Source: JACMMS01 sp043772865
Lineage (GTDB): Bacteria > Pseudomonadota > Gammaproteobacteria > Burkholderiales > Methylophilaceae
DNA: 59,525 nucleotides
Direction: 5' to 3'
Assembly: GCA_043772865.1 (NCBI GenBank)
Contig: JAYVFU010000010.1
Span: 1 to 59,525, forward strand
The position numbers were made by a program, and so were the translations under genes. Shown here piece after piece: positions 9,448-16,737 of the stretch (position 1 is its first letter; each line of letters starts with the position of its first letter). The notes below the pieces were generated by a model. It saw only the letters and a list, made by a program, of their open reading frames with translations, did no database searches and was not told the origin of the DNA.

Positions 9448-10236
9448 TTAGCTTGCATTTGTTTTAGTGCTGACATCCAAACCTCGCTGAATGATTTCGT
9501 GCGCCAACTCTAAATAGGCTACCGCGCCTTTAGAGGACTTATCATAAATTAGTACTGGCAAACCATAACTTGGTGCTTCAGCTAAGCGAATATTGCGTGG
9601 AATCACCGTTTTATAAACCTTGTCACCAAAATGGCTTAACAGCTGATCAGAGACTTGAGTGGCAAGCATATTACGATTATCAAAGAGGGTGCGTAATAAG
9701 CCTTCAATCTCTAGTACTGGATTTAAGTGAGCACGTACCTTTTTAATGGTATTAACTAAATCAGATAACCCCTCAAGCGCATAATACTCACACTGCATCG
9801 GAATCATCACCGCAGTAGCTGCCGTTAACGCATTAACGGTGACCAAATTTAGGGCAGGGGGGCAATCTAACAAGATATAATCATAGCTTTTGCTTAATTG
9901 CTTGATGGCTAACTTTAAGCGCGTTTCACGCGCCAACTCATTAACCAACTCCACCTCGGCACCCGCCAAATCGCGGTTAGACGGTGCAATGTCAAAACCG
10001 CCTTTTCCACATGAAACTACAACTTCACTCAAGTTTTTTTCACCAATTAGTACATGGTAAATACTATATTTTAAATGTGCTTTATCAATACCACATCCCG
10101 TGCTGGCGTTACCTTGTGGATCTAGATCGATCAGCAACACACGCTGCCCTATACTCGCTAAACTTGCAGCCAAATTGACGCTAGTGGTGGTTTTACCCAC
10201 CCCACCTTTTTGATTAGTAATCGCTAATATTTTCAT
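9448..10236 (-). CDS. parA: Chromosome-partitioning ATPase ParA (Soj family)
   Basis: Walker-type ATPase that moves ParB-parS complexes. 262 residues, a small chromosomal-type ParA without the N-terminal HTH of plasmid ParAs. The deviant Walker A KGGVGKTTT at residues 10-18, Walker A' DLDPQGNAST and Walker B DYILLDCPP are all present. It forms a two-gene unit with parB, 46 bases after rsmG. Start is the ATG at 10234-10236. Confidence 0.97.
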   Translation of the reverse strand: MKILAITNQKGGVGKTTTSVNLAASLASIGQRVLLIDLDPQGNASTGCGIDKAHLKYSIYHVLIGEKNLSEVVVSCGKGGFDIAPSNRDLAGAEVELVNELARETRLKLAIKQLSKSYDYILLDCPPALNLVTVNALTAATAVMIPMQCEYYALEGLSDLVNTIKKVRAHLNPVLEIEGLLRTLFDNRNMLATQVSDQLLSHFGDKVYKTVIPRNIRLAEAPSYGLPVLIYDKSSKGAVAYLELAHEIIQRGLDVSTKTNAS

Positions 10237-10282
10237 ATGCTAATTTTTCGTTTTTATGAGCAAGTATTTATTCGCAATTTTT

Positions 10283-10936
10283 TTATTTTGTACTTACTTT
10301 ATTAATTACAATTAAATGTCGTTCTGCATCTAAACCAGCCACTTTTAAAACTTTGATTTCAGCAGGGATAATGCCCGCTTTTTCAAACTCGCGTTCCGGA
10401 ATAATGCCTTTCATGGCCAGCCATACGCCGTCATCCGTAAATAAATGTTGGGTCAGCTTAATGAACAAAGCAATTTCAGAAAAAGCGCGTGAAGTAATCA
10501 CCTCGAAACCTTCACCTGCATTTAAATCTTCAACTGTTTGATCTTCAATCCGCCCATGCACCGCATTAAAATTAGCTAGCTTTAACTGCGCTTTAGCTTG
10601 ACGCATAAAACTCACTTTTTTTTGCACTGCATCAATTGCTGTCACTTTTAACTCTGGCAAACAAATCGCCAACGGAATACTCGGCAAACCAGCCCCAGCG
10701 CCTACATCAAGCAAATTTTTGCATGTGATATAAGGCAGTACGCTTAAGCTATCTAATATATGCAAAGTTACCATGTCTGATTGCTCACGCACTGATGTCA
10801 GGTTATGCACCTGATTCCACTTATGAATTAATGCAACATAATCGAGCAGTTTTTTTTGCTTTTCTGCATCGATATGCAAACCCATTTCTAGCAAGCCACT
10901 TTCTAGTTTGTCTTTTAAGGCATTTAACTCGCTCAT
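10283..10936 (-). CDS. rsmG: 16S rRNA m7G527 methyltransferase RsmG (GidB)
   Basis: SAM-dependent methyltransferase modifying the 530 loop of 16S rRNA. 217 residues. The SAM-binding motif LLDVGAGAGLPSIPLAI and the family motif ITSRAFSEIALFI are clear. Its ATG overlaps the mnmG stop as ATGA (10933-10936), so the two are probably translationally coupled. The order mnmG-rsmG-parA-parB is the ancestral bacterial origin arrangement. Confidence 0.97.
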   Translation of the reverse strand: MSELNALKDKLESGLLEMGLHIDAEKQKKLLDYVALIHKWNQVHNLTSVREQSDMVTLHILDSLSVLPYITCKNLLDVGAGAGLPSIPLAICLPELKVTAIDAVQKKVSFMRQAKAQLKLANFNAVHGRIEDQTVEDLNAGEGFEVITSRAFSEIALFIKLTQHLFTDDGVWLAMKGIIPEREFEKAGIIPAEIKVLKVAGLDAERHLIVINKVSTK

Positions 10937-12858
10937 GCGATTTTTTCTACAGATTTAATCTCAACGGCACTACTTTGAATATGGCTATGACGAGACTGAC
11001 GCTTTAAGTAGACCAACAGCAATGAAATAGCGGCGGGGGTAATGCCAGAGATACGGCCTGCTTGACCTATAGTCTCTGGTTTTTGTGCATTTAGTTTCTG
11101 TTGTGCTTCAATGGGTAAGCCATGGATTTCGCAATAATCTAAATCTGCTGGTAATTTTGTGTGTTCTTGCCCGCGACTACGTGCCACCTCTTCAATTTGG
11201 CGATCAATATACCCTTGATATTTAGCCGCGATTTCTACTTGTTCGCACACGGCGGGATCTACATTGCCCACGCTATTATCTAAACTTAATACTTGCTCGT
11301 AGCTTACTTCTGGGCGACGTAATAATTCAAATAAGCTATATTCATGCTCTAAAGGCTTACCAAAAACCTCGGTCATTCTTTCTACAGATAAACTACTTGG
11401 CTGAATATAGGTTTTTTTCAAACGCGCTTGTTCAGTTTGCACCGCTTCTTGTTTGCGCTCAAATGCCGCCCAGCGCAGATCATCCACCAAGCCCAGTTTG
11501 CGACCTGTTTCAGTTAAACGCATATCTGCGTTATCTTCACGCAACTGTAAACGATATTCAGCACGGCTAGTAAACATGCGGTAGGGTTCGGTAACGCCTG
11601 TGGTGATTAAATCATCAACCAGCACCCCTAAGTAGGCTTCATCACGTGCTGGGCACCAAGACTCCTTGCCTTGACTATAAAGTGCGGCATTTGCGCCTGC
11701 TAGCAAGCCTTGCGCCGCAGCTTCTTCGTAACCTGTAGTACCATTAATTTGACCAGCAAAAAATAAACCTTGCACTGTCTTGGTCTCTAAGCTGCTTTTT
11801 AAAGCGCGTGGATCATAATAGTCGTACTCAATGGCGTAACCTGGTCGCAGAATGTGCGCATTTTCCAAACCCTTAACTGAACGCACAAATGCCAATTGAA
11901 TATCAAACGGCAAACTGGTTGAAATACCATTTGGGTAAATTTCATTCGTGGTTAAGCCTTCAGGCTCTAAGAAAATTTGGTGCGATTCTTTATCTGCAAA
12001 ACGGTGAATTTTATCCTCAACACTTGGGCAATAGCGTGGGCCAATGCCCTCAATTACACCTGTGTACATCGGCGAACGATCCAAGCCACTGCGAATAATA
12101 TCGTGTGTGCGCTCATTAGTGTGTGTAATCCAGCATGGTAGTTGGGCAGGGTGTTGCGCAGCATTGCCCATAAATGAGAATACTGGTACTGGCGTATCAC
12201 CAGGCTGTTCCTGCATTACACTATAATCAATGGTGCGCCCATCAATCCGTGGTGGCGTACCCGTTTTTAATCGACCTGCAGGCAAACCAATTTCACGTAA
12301 ACGCGCTGCGAGCGAGATAGCAGGGGGATCACCCGCACGGCCAGCGCTATAATTTTGTAGCCCTACATGAATCAAACCACCTAAAAACGTTCCCGCTGTA
12401 AGCACCACTGATTTTGATGCAAAACGTAAACCAATTTGCGTAACCACGCCAGCCGCACGATCTCCATCTAAAATGATGTCATCTACCGCTTGTTGGAAGA
12501 GCCATAAATTAGGCTGATTTTCCAAGCGACAGCGAATCGCCGCTTTGTATAAAAGACGATCCGCCTGTGCACGCGTTGCGCGTACCGCAGGACCCTTACT
12601 AGAATTCAAAATACGAAATTGAATGCCACCTTCGTCAGTTGCAGCGGCCATTACACCGCCAAGTGCATCAATCTCTTTAACCAAATGCCCCTTACCGATA
12701 CCACCAATACTCGGATTACATGACATTTGACCTAAAGTTTCAATATTATGTGATAACAATAAAGTCTTTTGCCCCATGCGCGCAGACGCTAGCGCCGCCT
12801 CTGTGCCCGCATGGCCGCCACCAACTACAATCACATCAAAAATATCTGGGAAATTCAT
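10933..12858 (-). CDS. mnmG: tRNA U34 carboxymethylaminomethyl-modification enzyme MnmG (GidA)
   Basis: FAD- and folate-dependent partner of MnmE that builds the cmnm5 side chain on U34 of certain tRNAs. 641 residues, close to the usual 620-630. The FAD-binding motif VVGGGHAGTEAALASARMG is at residues 11-29, SCNPSIGGIGKGHLVKEIDA and PGYAIEYDYYDPRAL are family signatures, and the C-terminal helical domain is intact. It is first in a four-gene minus-strand run; its partner mnmE lies 2.5 kb away beyond the cytochrome insert. Confidence 0.98.
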   Translation of the reverse strand: MNFPDIFDVIVVGGGHAGTEAALASARMGQKTLLLSHNIETLGQMSCNPSIGGIGKGHLVKEIDALGGVMAAATDEGGIQFRILNSSKGPAVRATRAQADRLLYKAAIRCRLENQPNLWLFQQAVDDIILDGDRAAGVVTQIGLRFASKSVVLTAGTFLGGLIHVGLQNYSAGRAGDPPAISLAARLREIGLPAGRLKTGTPPRIDGRTIDYSVMQEQPGDTPVPVFSFMGNAAQHPAQLPCWITHTNERTHDIIRSGLDRSPMYTGVIEGIGPRYCPSVEDKIHRFADKESHQIFLEPEGLTTNEIYPNGISTSLPFDIQLAFVRSVKGLENAHILRPGYAIEYDYYDPRALKSSLETKTVQGLFFAGQINGTTGYEEAAAQGLLAGANAALYSQGKESWCPARDEAYLGVLVDDLITTGVTEPYRMFTSRAEYRLQLREDNADMRLTETGRKLGLVDDLRWAAFERKQEAVQTEQARLKKTYIQPSSLSVERMTEVFGKPLEHEYSLFELLRRPEVSYEQVLSLDNSVGNVDPAVCEQVEIAAKYQGYIDRQIEEVARSRGQEHTKLPADLDYCEIHGLPIEAQQKLNAQKPETIGQAGRISGITPAAISLLLVYLKRQSRHSHIQSSAVEIKSVEKIA

Positions 12859-13228
12859 GCTTTAAATTCATAACTTTCAGCACTTTTTTGGCCAAAAAGT
12901 CTTTTATTAACAAAGAGGTGAAAGTTTAACGCAAACCAAGGCGCAGGTCATGTAAAACAACAAAATTTAGTCATTAAACCTGCAATGTTTCACATGAAAC
13001 AATTAACATAACACACTTAGTTTATTAAAAATGACAAATGAATTACAATTTTTTAACGTAGGGGTTATATTTTGTTAACAATATCGGGGTATATTTACTA
13101 ATGTGTTAGTAGGAAGCACTACGAAAGCTGCCTTATTCAATATTTTATCACTCGTGTAATTGGTTGATAACTCTTAATGGATGGCGCTTCAATATTAAGT
13201 ATTCAAACTCAAAAAAGAAAGAAATATA
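12859..13228. other. 370-base divergent gap between mnmG and the cytochrome c gene
   Basis: No credible gene. It holds a near-consensus parS (12986-13001), two similar direct repeats starting GGGGT and continuing TATATTT (13061-13073 and 13086-13096, start to start 25 bases), and an inverted repeat TACTAA/TTAGTA (13096-13111). The last three lie 120-170 bases upstream of the cytochrome start and could be regulator sites. Both promoters must lie here, but no convincing -35/-10 pair stands out. Confidence 0.6.
12986..13001. other. parS-like site, central variant
   Basis: TGTTTCACATGAAACA differs from the consensus TGTTTCACGTGAAACA only at the central position. It lies in the mnmG-cytochrome gap, 3.6 kb from parB. 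Confidence 0.75.
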
Positions 13229-13669
13229 ATGAAAAAATTTAATATCGCATTGATTATTTTACTAGGTTTAACCGCATTTAGTACGCAGGCTGATGAAGCA
13301 AGTGCTGAGAAGCTAGCAAAAAAATATGAAGGTATTGCTAAAGGTAATGACGCCACTTACAAAGGTTTGTCTGCCGCCGATGGTGAAGCATTTTTTAATC
13401 AAAAAATCATGGTAAAAGGTAAAGAAGTTGCTTGCGCTTCATGCCATACTGCAAATCCTGCAGATGCTGGTAAACATATTGTGACAGGCAAGCCAATTCG
13501 CCCGTTATCACCGATTGTTAACCCGAAACGTTTTTCTAATACAGATAAAGTAGAAAAAAACTTCACTAAACATTGCAACGATATTATTGAACGTGATTGT
13601 ACAGCGCAGGAAAAAGGTAATTACATTGCTTATTTACTGACAGTTAAAGAACCAACTACCAAGAAGTAA
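13229..13669 (+). CDS. SHP-type monohaem cytochrome c (DUF1924)
   Basis: Periplasmic c-type cytochrome. 146 residues: signal peptide at 1-21 (cleavage near TQA), a single CASCH haem motif near residue 70, and a C-terminal NPKRFSNTDKVEKNFTKHC followed by ERDCTAQEKGNYIAYLL that matches the sphaeroides haem protein/DUF1924 family as I know it. SHP has an unusual haem pocket with an Asn ligand that leaves on reduction and can bind oxygen or NO; its physiological role is unsettled. The next gene is a cytochrome b561, the usual membrane partner. The dihaem cytochrome often seen in such clusters is absent here. Strong Shine-Dalgarno (AAAGAAAG). Confidence 0.85.
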   Translation: MKKFNIALIILLGLTAFSTQADEASAEKLAKKYEGIAKGNDATYKGLSAADGEAFFNQKIMVKGKEVACASCHTANPADAGKHIVTGKPIRPLSPIVNPKRFSNTDKVEKNFTKHCNDIIERDCTAQEKGNYIAYLLTVKEPTTKK

Positions 13670-13697
13670 GTTTATAACTTATAAATAAGGAAGACTG

Positions 13698-14408
13698 TTG
13701 CAAAAACAAGCCTTATCAACAACAGCTGCGGAGTTGGATATTAATATATCTAACTCCATGCAGGTTAATACAAGCCAAACATCTGAATTAAACAATCTAG
13801 CCACCGTTAGATTAAAACCTGCGCTTAGTGCCACATCCTCAGAATCTTCACAATATGTTTGGGATCCTTATGTACGAATATTCCATTGGTTGCTAGTTTC
13901 TGCTTTTGCAGTTGCGTTTTACACACATGCATCAGAGTGGGATAGGGTAGTTCACGTATGGGCTGGTTATACAGCTGGGGCGCTTTTACTTTCTCGAATT
14001 GTATGGGGTTTTGCTAAGACAGGCTACGGTAGCTTTAAATCTTTTCCATTCTCACCAATACAAGCTTTTAAACATGTTTACCGATTACTTCATGGCAACG
14101 CCCGCCGCTACATTGGCCATAACCCTATTGGCGGATTAGTGATTTATGCAATGCTTATCACTGGGCTTACCGCTGTTGGTTCTGGGTGGTTAGTCTTTAA
14201 TGAAGGCTGGTTAATAGACCAGCCTGAGTTATTACAAAACATTCACTTTTATGCTACTTGGGGCTGGTTAGGGCTGGTTATTAGCCATGTCCTTGGCGTG
14301 ATTACTGAAAGCATATTGCATCATGACAACTTAATAATTGCTATGATTACTGGGCGTAAACGCACAACAAAAATTGGTGAAAAACAAGCCAAACAGGATT
14401 TAGGTTAA
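13698..14408 (+). CDS. Cytochrome b561-type membrane protein, partner of the SHP cytochrome
   Basis: Haem b membrane electron carrier, probably passing electrons to the neighbouring periplasmic cytochrome. About 236 residues with four transmembrane helices (about 60-75, 85-103, 150-172, 190-212) and candidate haem-ligand histidines in the helices (IFHWLL, VVHVWAGY, NIHFYATW, ISHVLG). The TTG at 13698 is favoured because AAGGAAG lies just upstream; an in-frame ATG at 13758 has no Shine-Dalgarno but would give a start closer to the membrane domain. The first 50 residues are Ser/Thr/Asn-rich and unlike the family. The stop is 29 bases after the preceding gene, so one transcript is likely. Confidence 0.85.
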   Translation: MQKQALSTTAAELDINISNSMQVNTSQTSELNNLATVRLKPALSATSSESSQYVWDPYVRIFHWLLVSAFAVAFYTHASEWDRVVHVWAGYTAGALLLSRIVWGFAKTGYGSFKSFPFSPIQAFKHVYRLLHGNARRYIGHNPIGGLVIYAMLITGLTAVGSGWLVFNEGWLIDQPELLQNIHFYATWGWLGLVISHVLGVITESILHHDNLIIAMITGRKRTTKIGEKQAKQDLG

Positions 14409-14453
14409 ATTATTTAAACTGTAAATTAAATTTAATAATCAATCAACGTTCGC

Positions 14454-14493
14454 ACTAAAGCCCCATGTTTCACGTGAAACATGGGGCTTTAGT
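14454..14493. other. 40-bp perfect palindrome centred on a consensus parS
   Basis: The consensus parS TGTTTCACGTGAAACA occupies 14466-14481. Symmetry continues without a break for 12 more bases on each side: the left flank is ACTAAAGCCCCA and the right flank its complement. It starts 46 bases after the cytochrome b561 stop, so as RNA it would form a long hairpin with an AAAGCCCC/GGGGCTTT base and could also end that transcript, though the tail after it (AGTTCATC) is not T-rich. Confidence 0.9.
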
Positions 14494-14739
14494 TCATCAC
14501 CTTAATAATTTGCTTAAATTTAAGTAACAAGAGGGTGAAGATGCCAAATATATTGTTAACCATTTTACTGAATACTGATATAGGTATTCAAAAACTAGCC
14601 TCTAAGAGCGTCATTAAAATAACAAGTACAAACGGACTGCACTAGATTACTACGTTTAACTAAAGGCCTTAAAATAGTGTACAACCTAGTTTGTACTCTA
14701 AAACCTTTGCTCAACTTAGCGTATGTATGTTGGGTAAAA

Positions 14740-14755
14740 CGTTTCATGTGAAACA
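14740..14755. other. Degenerate parS-like site
   Basis: CGTTTCATGTGAAACA, two mismatches to the consensus (position 1 and the centre). Its core GTTTCATGTGAAAC equals the reverse complement of the core of the site at 12986. Confidence 0.5.
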
Positions 14756-14829
14756 TATCTAAGCATATTGACCAATCTGAACTTCGAGTTACAAGCCTTG
14801 ACGTATAACCACTTACACGCATATAGTGT

Positions 14830-14838
14830 GGGGGGGGG
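14830..14838. repeat. Homopolymer run of nine G
   Basis: Nine consecutive G in an otherwise AT-rich gap, 66 bases upstream of the DUF2853 start. Such tracts are prone to length change by strand slippage and are also a common place for assembly errors. Confidence 0.8.
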
Positions 14839-14903
14839 CTATGGTAAATACTTAGTAAAGAGTTTAACCGTTCAATATTTGATGTTAATTTAGGGAGAAA
14901 AAG

Positions 14904-15230
14904 ATGGCTGATATCCAAGAACAAAAAGCAATTCTTGCAAAATATTGCAGTGCAATTCATGATGGCGCTTTAGCTGGAATGAACAAAACTTATGCTTTGG
15001 TGATGTCAAAACCAGATGCTAAATTTGTTTCCTGTGGTGATCAAAGCGAGAAAGATACTGTACGAGAAAACTTTTTGAAGAAAAAACTTGGTTTAACTGA
15101 AAGTGATGATGCACTCAACGCATCTATTGATGCTATCTGCGTAACAATGAAAGAAGACCGTTTTAAATCACGTTTAGTATTTTATTACTTACTTGCTGAA
15201 AAACATGGCAAATTAGAAATATTTGCTTAA
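14904..15230 (+). CDS. DUF2853 family protein
   Basis: Small cytoplasmic protein of unknown function. 108 residues, all helical by appearance, with no signal peptide or membrane segment. The segment VSCGDQSEKDTVRENFLKKK and the C-terminal KSRLVFYYLLAEKHGKL match the DUF2853 pattern as I know it. A strong Shine-Dalgarno (AGGGAGA) precedes the ATG. It stands alone on the plus strand between the parS-containing gap and a bidirectional terminator. No function can be deduced from the neighbours. Confidence 0.85.
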   Translation: MADIQEQKAILAKYCSAIHDGALAGMNKTYALVMSKPDAKFVSCGDQSEKDTVRENFLKKKLGLTESDDALNASIDAICVTMKEDRFKSRLVFYYLLAEKHGKLEIFA

Positions 15231-15266
15231 TTTATAAGCACTTGCTATTACTGCTTATTCAAAATA

Positions 15267-15300
15267 AAAGCCGATAGAAATTAATTCTAACGGCTTTTTT
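15267..15300. terminator. Bidirectional rho-independent terminator between DUF2853 and mnmE
   Basis: Inverted repeat AAAGCCG-TAGAA / TTCTA-CGGCTTT with T runs on both strands (six T on the plus strand, TTTTATTTT on the minus). It lies between two convergent genes and can serve both. Confidence 0.8.
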
Positions 15301-15348
15301 ATTGCTATTACTTTATTGAGTTCTGCAATTTAATACAAAATAGTGAAA

Positions 15349-16737
15349 TTACTTACCTATACAAAACCTGCTGAAAATTTCACCCAATAAATCATCCGGC
15401 GTAAATTCGCCAGTAACGCTGCTTAAAGCTTCTTGTGCTATACGCAATTCCTCAGCGATCAACTCAGCCAAGCTCATTTGTAAATTTGCATTTTTTAAAT
15501 GATACTCAACTTTTGCCAAGGCACTCAAATGCCTTGTACGTGCCATAAAAACACCTTCTCCTCCATCCACACTTTGTTGCCATCCAGCAATCTCTAAAAG
15601 ATGGGTTTTTAGTAGGTCTAGACCTGTGCCAAGTTTTGCTGATAGATAAATATGCGTTTCTGATATTTGCGCATTATAAGCCACTTTTTCAAGTTTTGGG
15701 GCCTCTGCATTTAAATCAATTTTGTTATGCACCCAAATTTTAGCTAAAACGTGCGGCAGCCTATCTATAATCGATTTTTCAACATCTGTAATACCGTGAG
15801 CAGCATCTACTAATAATAACGCGATATGCGCTGTTTCTAGAGATGCCCAAGTGCGAGCGATACCAAACTTTTCTACTTCGTCATCTGTTTCACGCAAACC
15901 TGCTGTATCAATAATATGTAAGGGCACACCATTAATTTGAATTATGTTTTTTATCGTATCGCGCGTTGTTCCTGCAACAGGCGTTACAATGGCAACTTCT
16001 TCACCTGCTAGCTGATTCATCAAGCTGGATTTACCGACGTTTGGCTGACCAACCAAAACAACATTGATGCCTTCTCGCAACAAACTGCCTTGTTTAGCTT
16101 TAGCAAAAACTTGCGCTAGCTCTAGCTGAATATCTGACAACTTTTCTGCAACACGACCCTGCGTAATAAAATCAATTTCTTCTTCAGGAAAATCTAAGCA
16201 AGCTTCCACATATAAACGTAAATCTATGAGCTTGCTTAAAAGGGCATTGATGTGCCTTGAAAACTCACCAGATAAAGAGCGTACAGCACTCTTTGCGGCC
16301 TCGGCTGTTGCAGCGTTAATAACATCAGCCACCGCTTCTGCCTGCGCTAAATCTAATTTTTCATTAATATAAGCGCGTTGAGTAAATTCACCAGGCCCAG
16401 CTTGGCGAGCACCTGACATAATACATCTTGCCAGTAATAATTGCATAAGCGCTGTACCGCCATGTGCCTGCAACTCGAGAACATCCTCACCCGTGTAGGA
16501 ATGGGGTGCATTGTAATAAATAGCAATACCACGATCAATTAAGGTGTTATCTACATCTCTAAAATCTAAGTAAGCTGCATTTCGAGGAGAGGGGCATTGC
16601 CCTAAAATATCAAGGGCAATTTGTTGAACTAGTGGACCAGAAATACGTACAACACCAATGCCACCAGCGCCACTTGCAGTGGCTATGGCAGCAATAGTAT
16701 CGTTTACGTTTATACCTTGTGAATTAGCGTTTACCAA
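15349..16737 (-). CDS. mnmE: tRNA modification GTPase MnmE (TrmE)
   Basis: GTPase that works with MnmG on U34 of tRNA. 462 residues: N-terminal folate-binding domain with GGIGVVRISGP, central helical domain, G domain with G1 GQPNVGKSS, G3 DTAG and G4 NKID, and the invariant C-terminal FCIGK carrying the catalytic cysteine. Its 5' end overlaps the end of yidC by 14 bases, so coupling is likely. Last gene of the rpmH-rnpA-yidD-yidC-mnmE run, a classic origin-proximal order. Confidence 0.98.
   Translation of the reverse strand: MVNANSQGINVNDTIAAIATASGAGGIGVVRISGPLVQQIALDILGQCPSPRNAAYLDFRDVDNTLIDRGIAIYYNAPHSYTGEDVLELQAHGGTALMQLLLARCIMSGARQAGPGEFTQRAYINEKLDLAQAEAVADVINAATAEAAKSAVRSLSGEFSRHINALLSKLIDLRLYVEACLDFPEEEIDFITQGRVAEKLSDIQLELAQVFAKAKQGSLLREGINVVLVGQPNVGKSSLMNQLAGEEVAIVTPVAGTTRDTIKNIIQINGVPLHIIDTAGLRETDDEVEKFGIARTWASLETAHIALLLVDAAHGITDVEKSIIDRLPHVLAKIWVHNKIDLNAEAPKLEKVAYNAQISETHIYLSAKLGTGLDLLKTHLLEIAGWQQSVDGGEGVFMARTRHLSALAKVEYHLKNANLQMSLAELIAEELRIAQEALSSVTGEFTPDDLLGEIFSRFCIGK

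Larger units (their letters stand above)
14409..14903. other. 495-base gap with parS palindrome and small repeats, no confident gene
   Basis: Contains the 40-bp parS palindrome (14454-14493), a CTTAAATTTAAG palindrome (14513-14524), an inverted repeat GTACAA/TTGTAC (14679-14696), a degenerate parS (14740-14755) and a run of nine G (14830-14838). A 34-codon frame at 14541-14645 (starting MPNILLTILL) has GAGGG five bases before its ATG but resembles nothing I know. The DUF2853 promoter must lie in the right half. Confidence 0.5.

Noticed and set aside
14541..14645. 34-codon plus-strand frame with GAGGG before its ATG
   Set aside because: Plausible ribosome site, but no terminator, no recognisable sequence and unusual position between repeats; kept only as a note in the gap entry.
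14779..14805. TTCGAGTTACAAGCC resembling a tRNA T-loop
   Set aside because: No acceptor, D or anticodon arms can be formed around it.
14595..14960. 121-codon minus-strand frame over the parS-side gap and the 5' end of DUF2853
   Set aside because: Overlaps the well-supported DUF2853 gene, has no recognisable motif and no Shine-Dalgarno.
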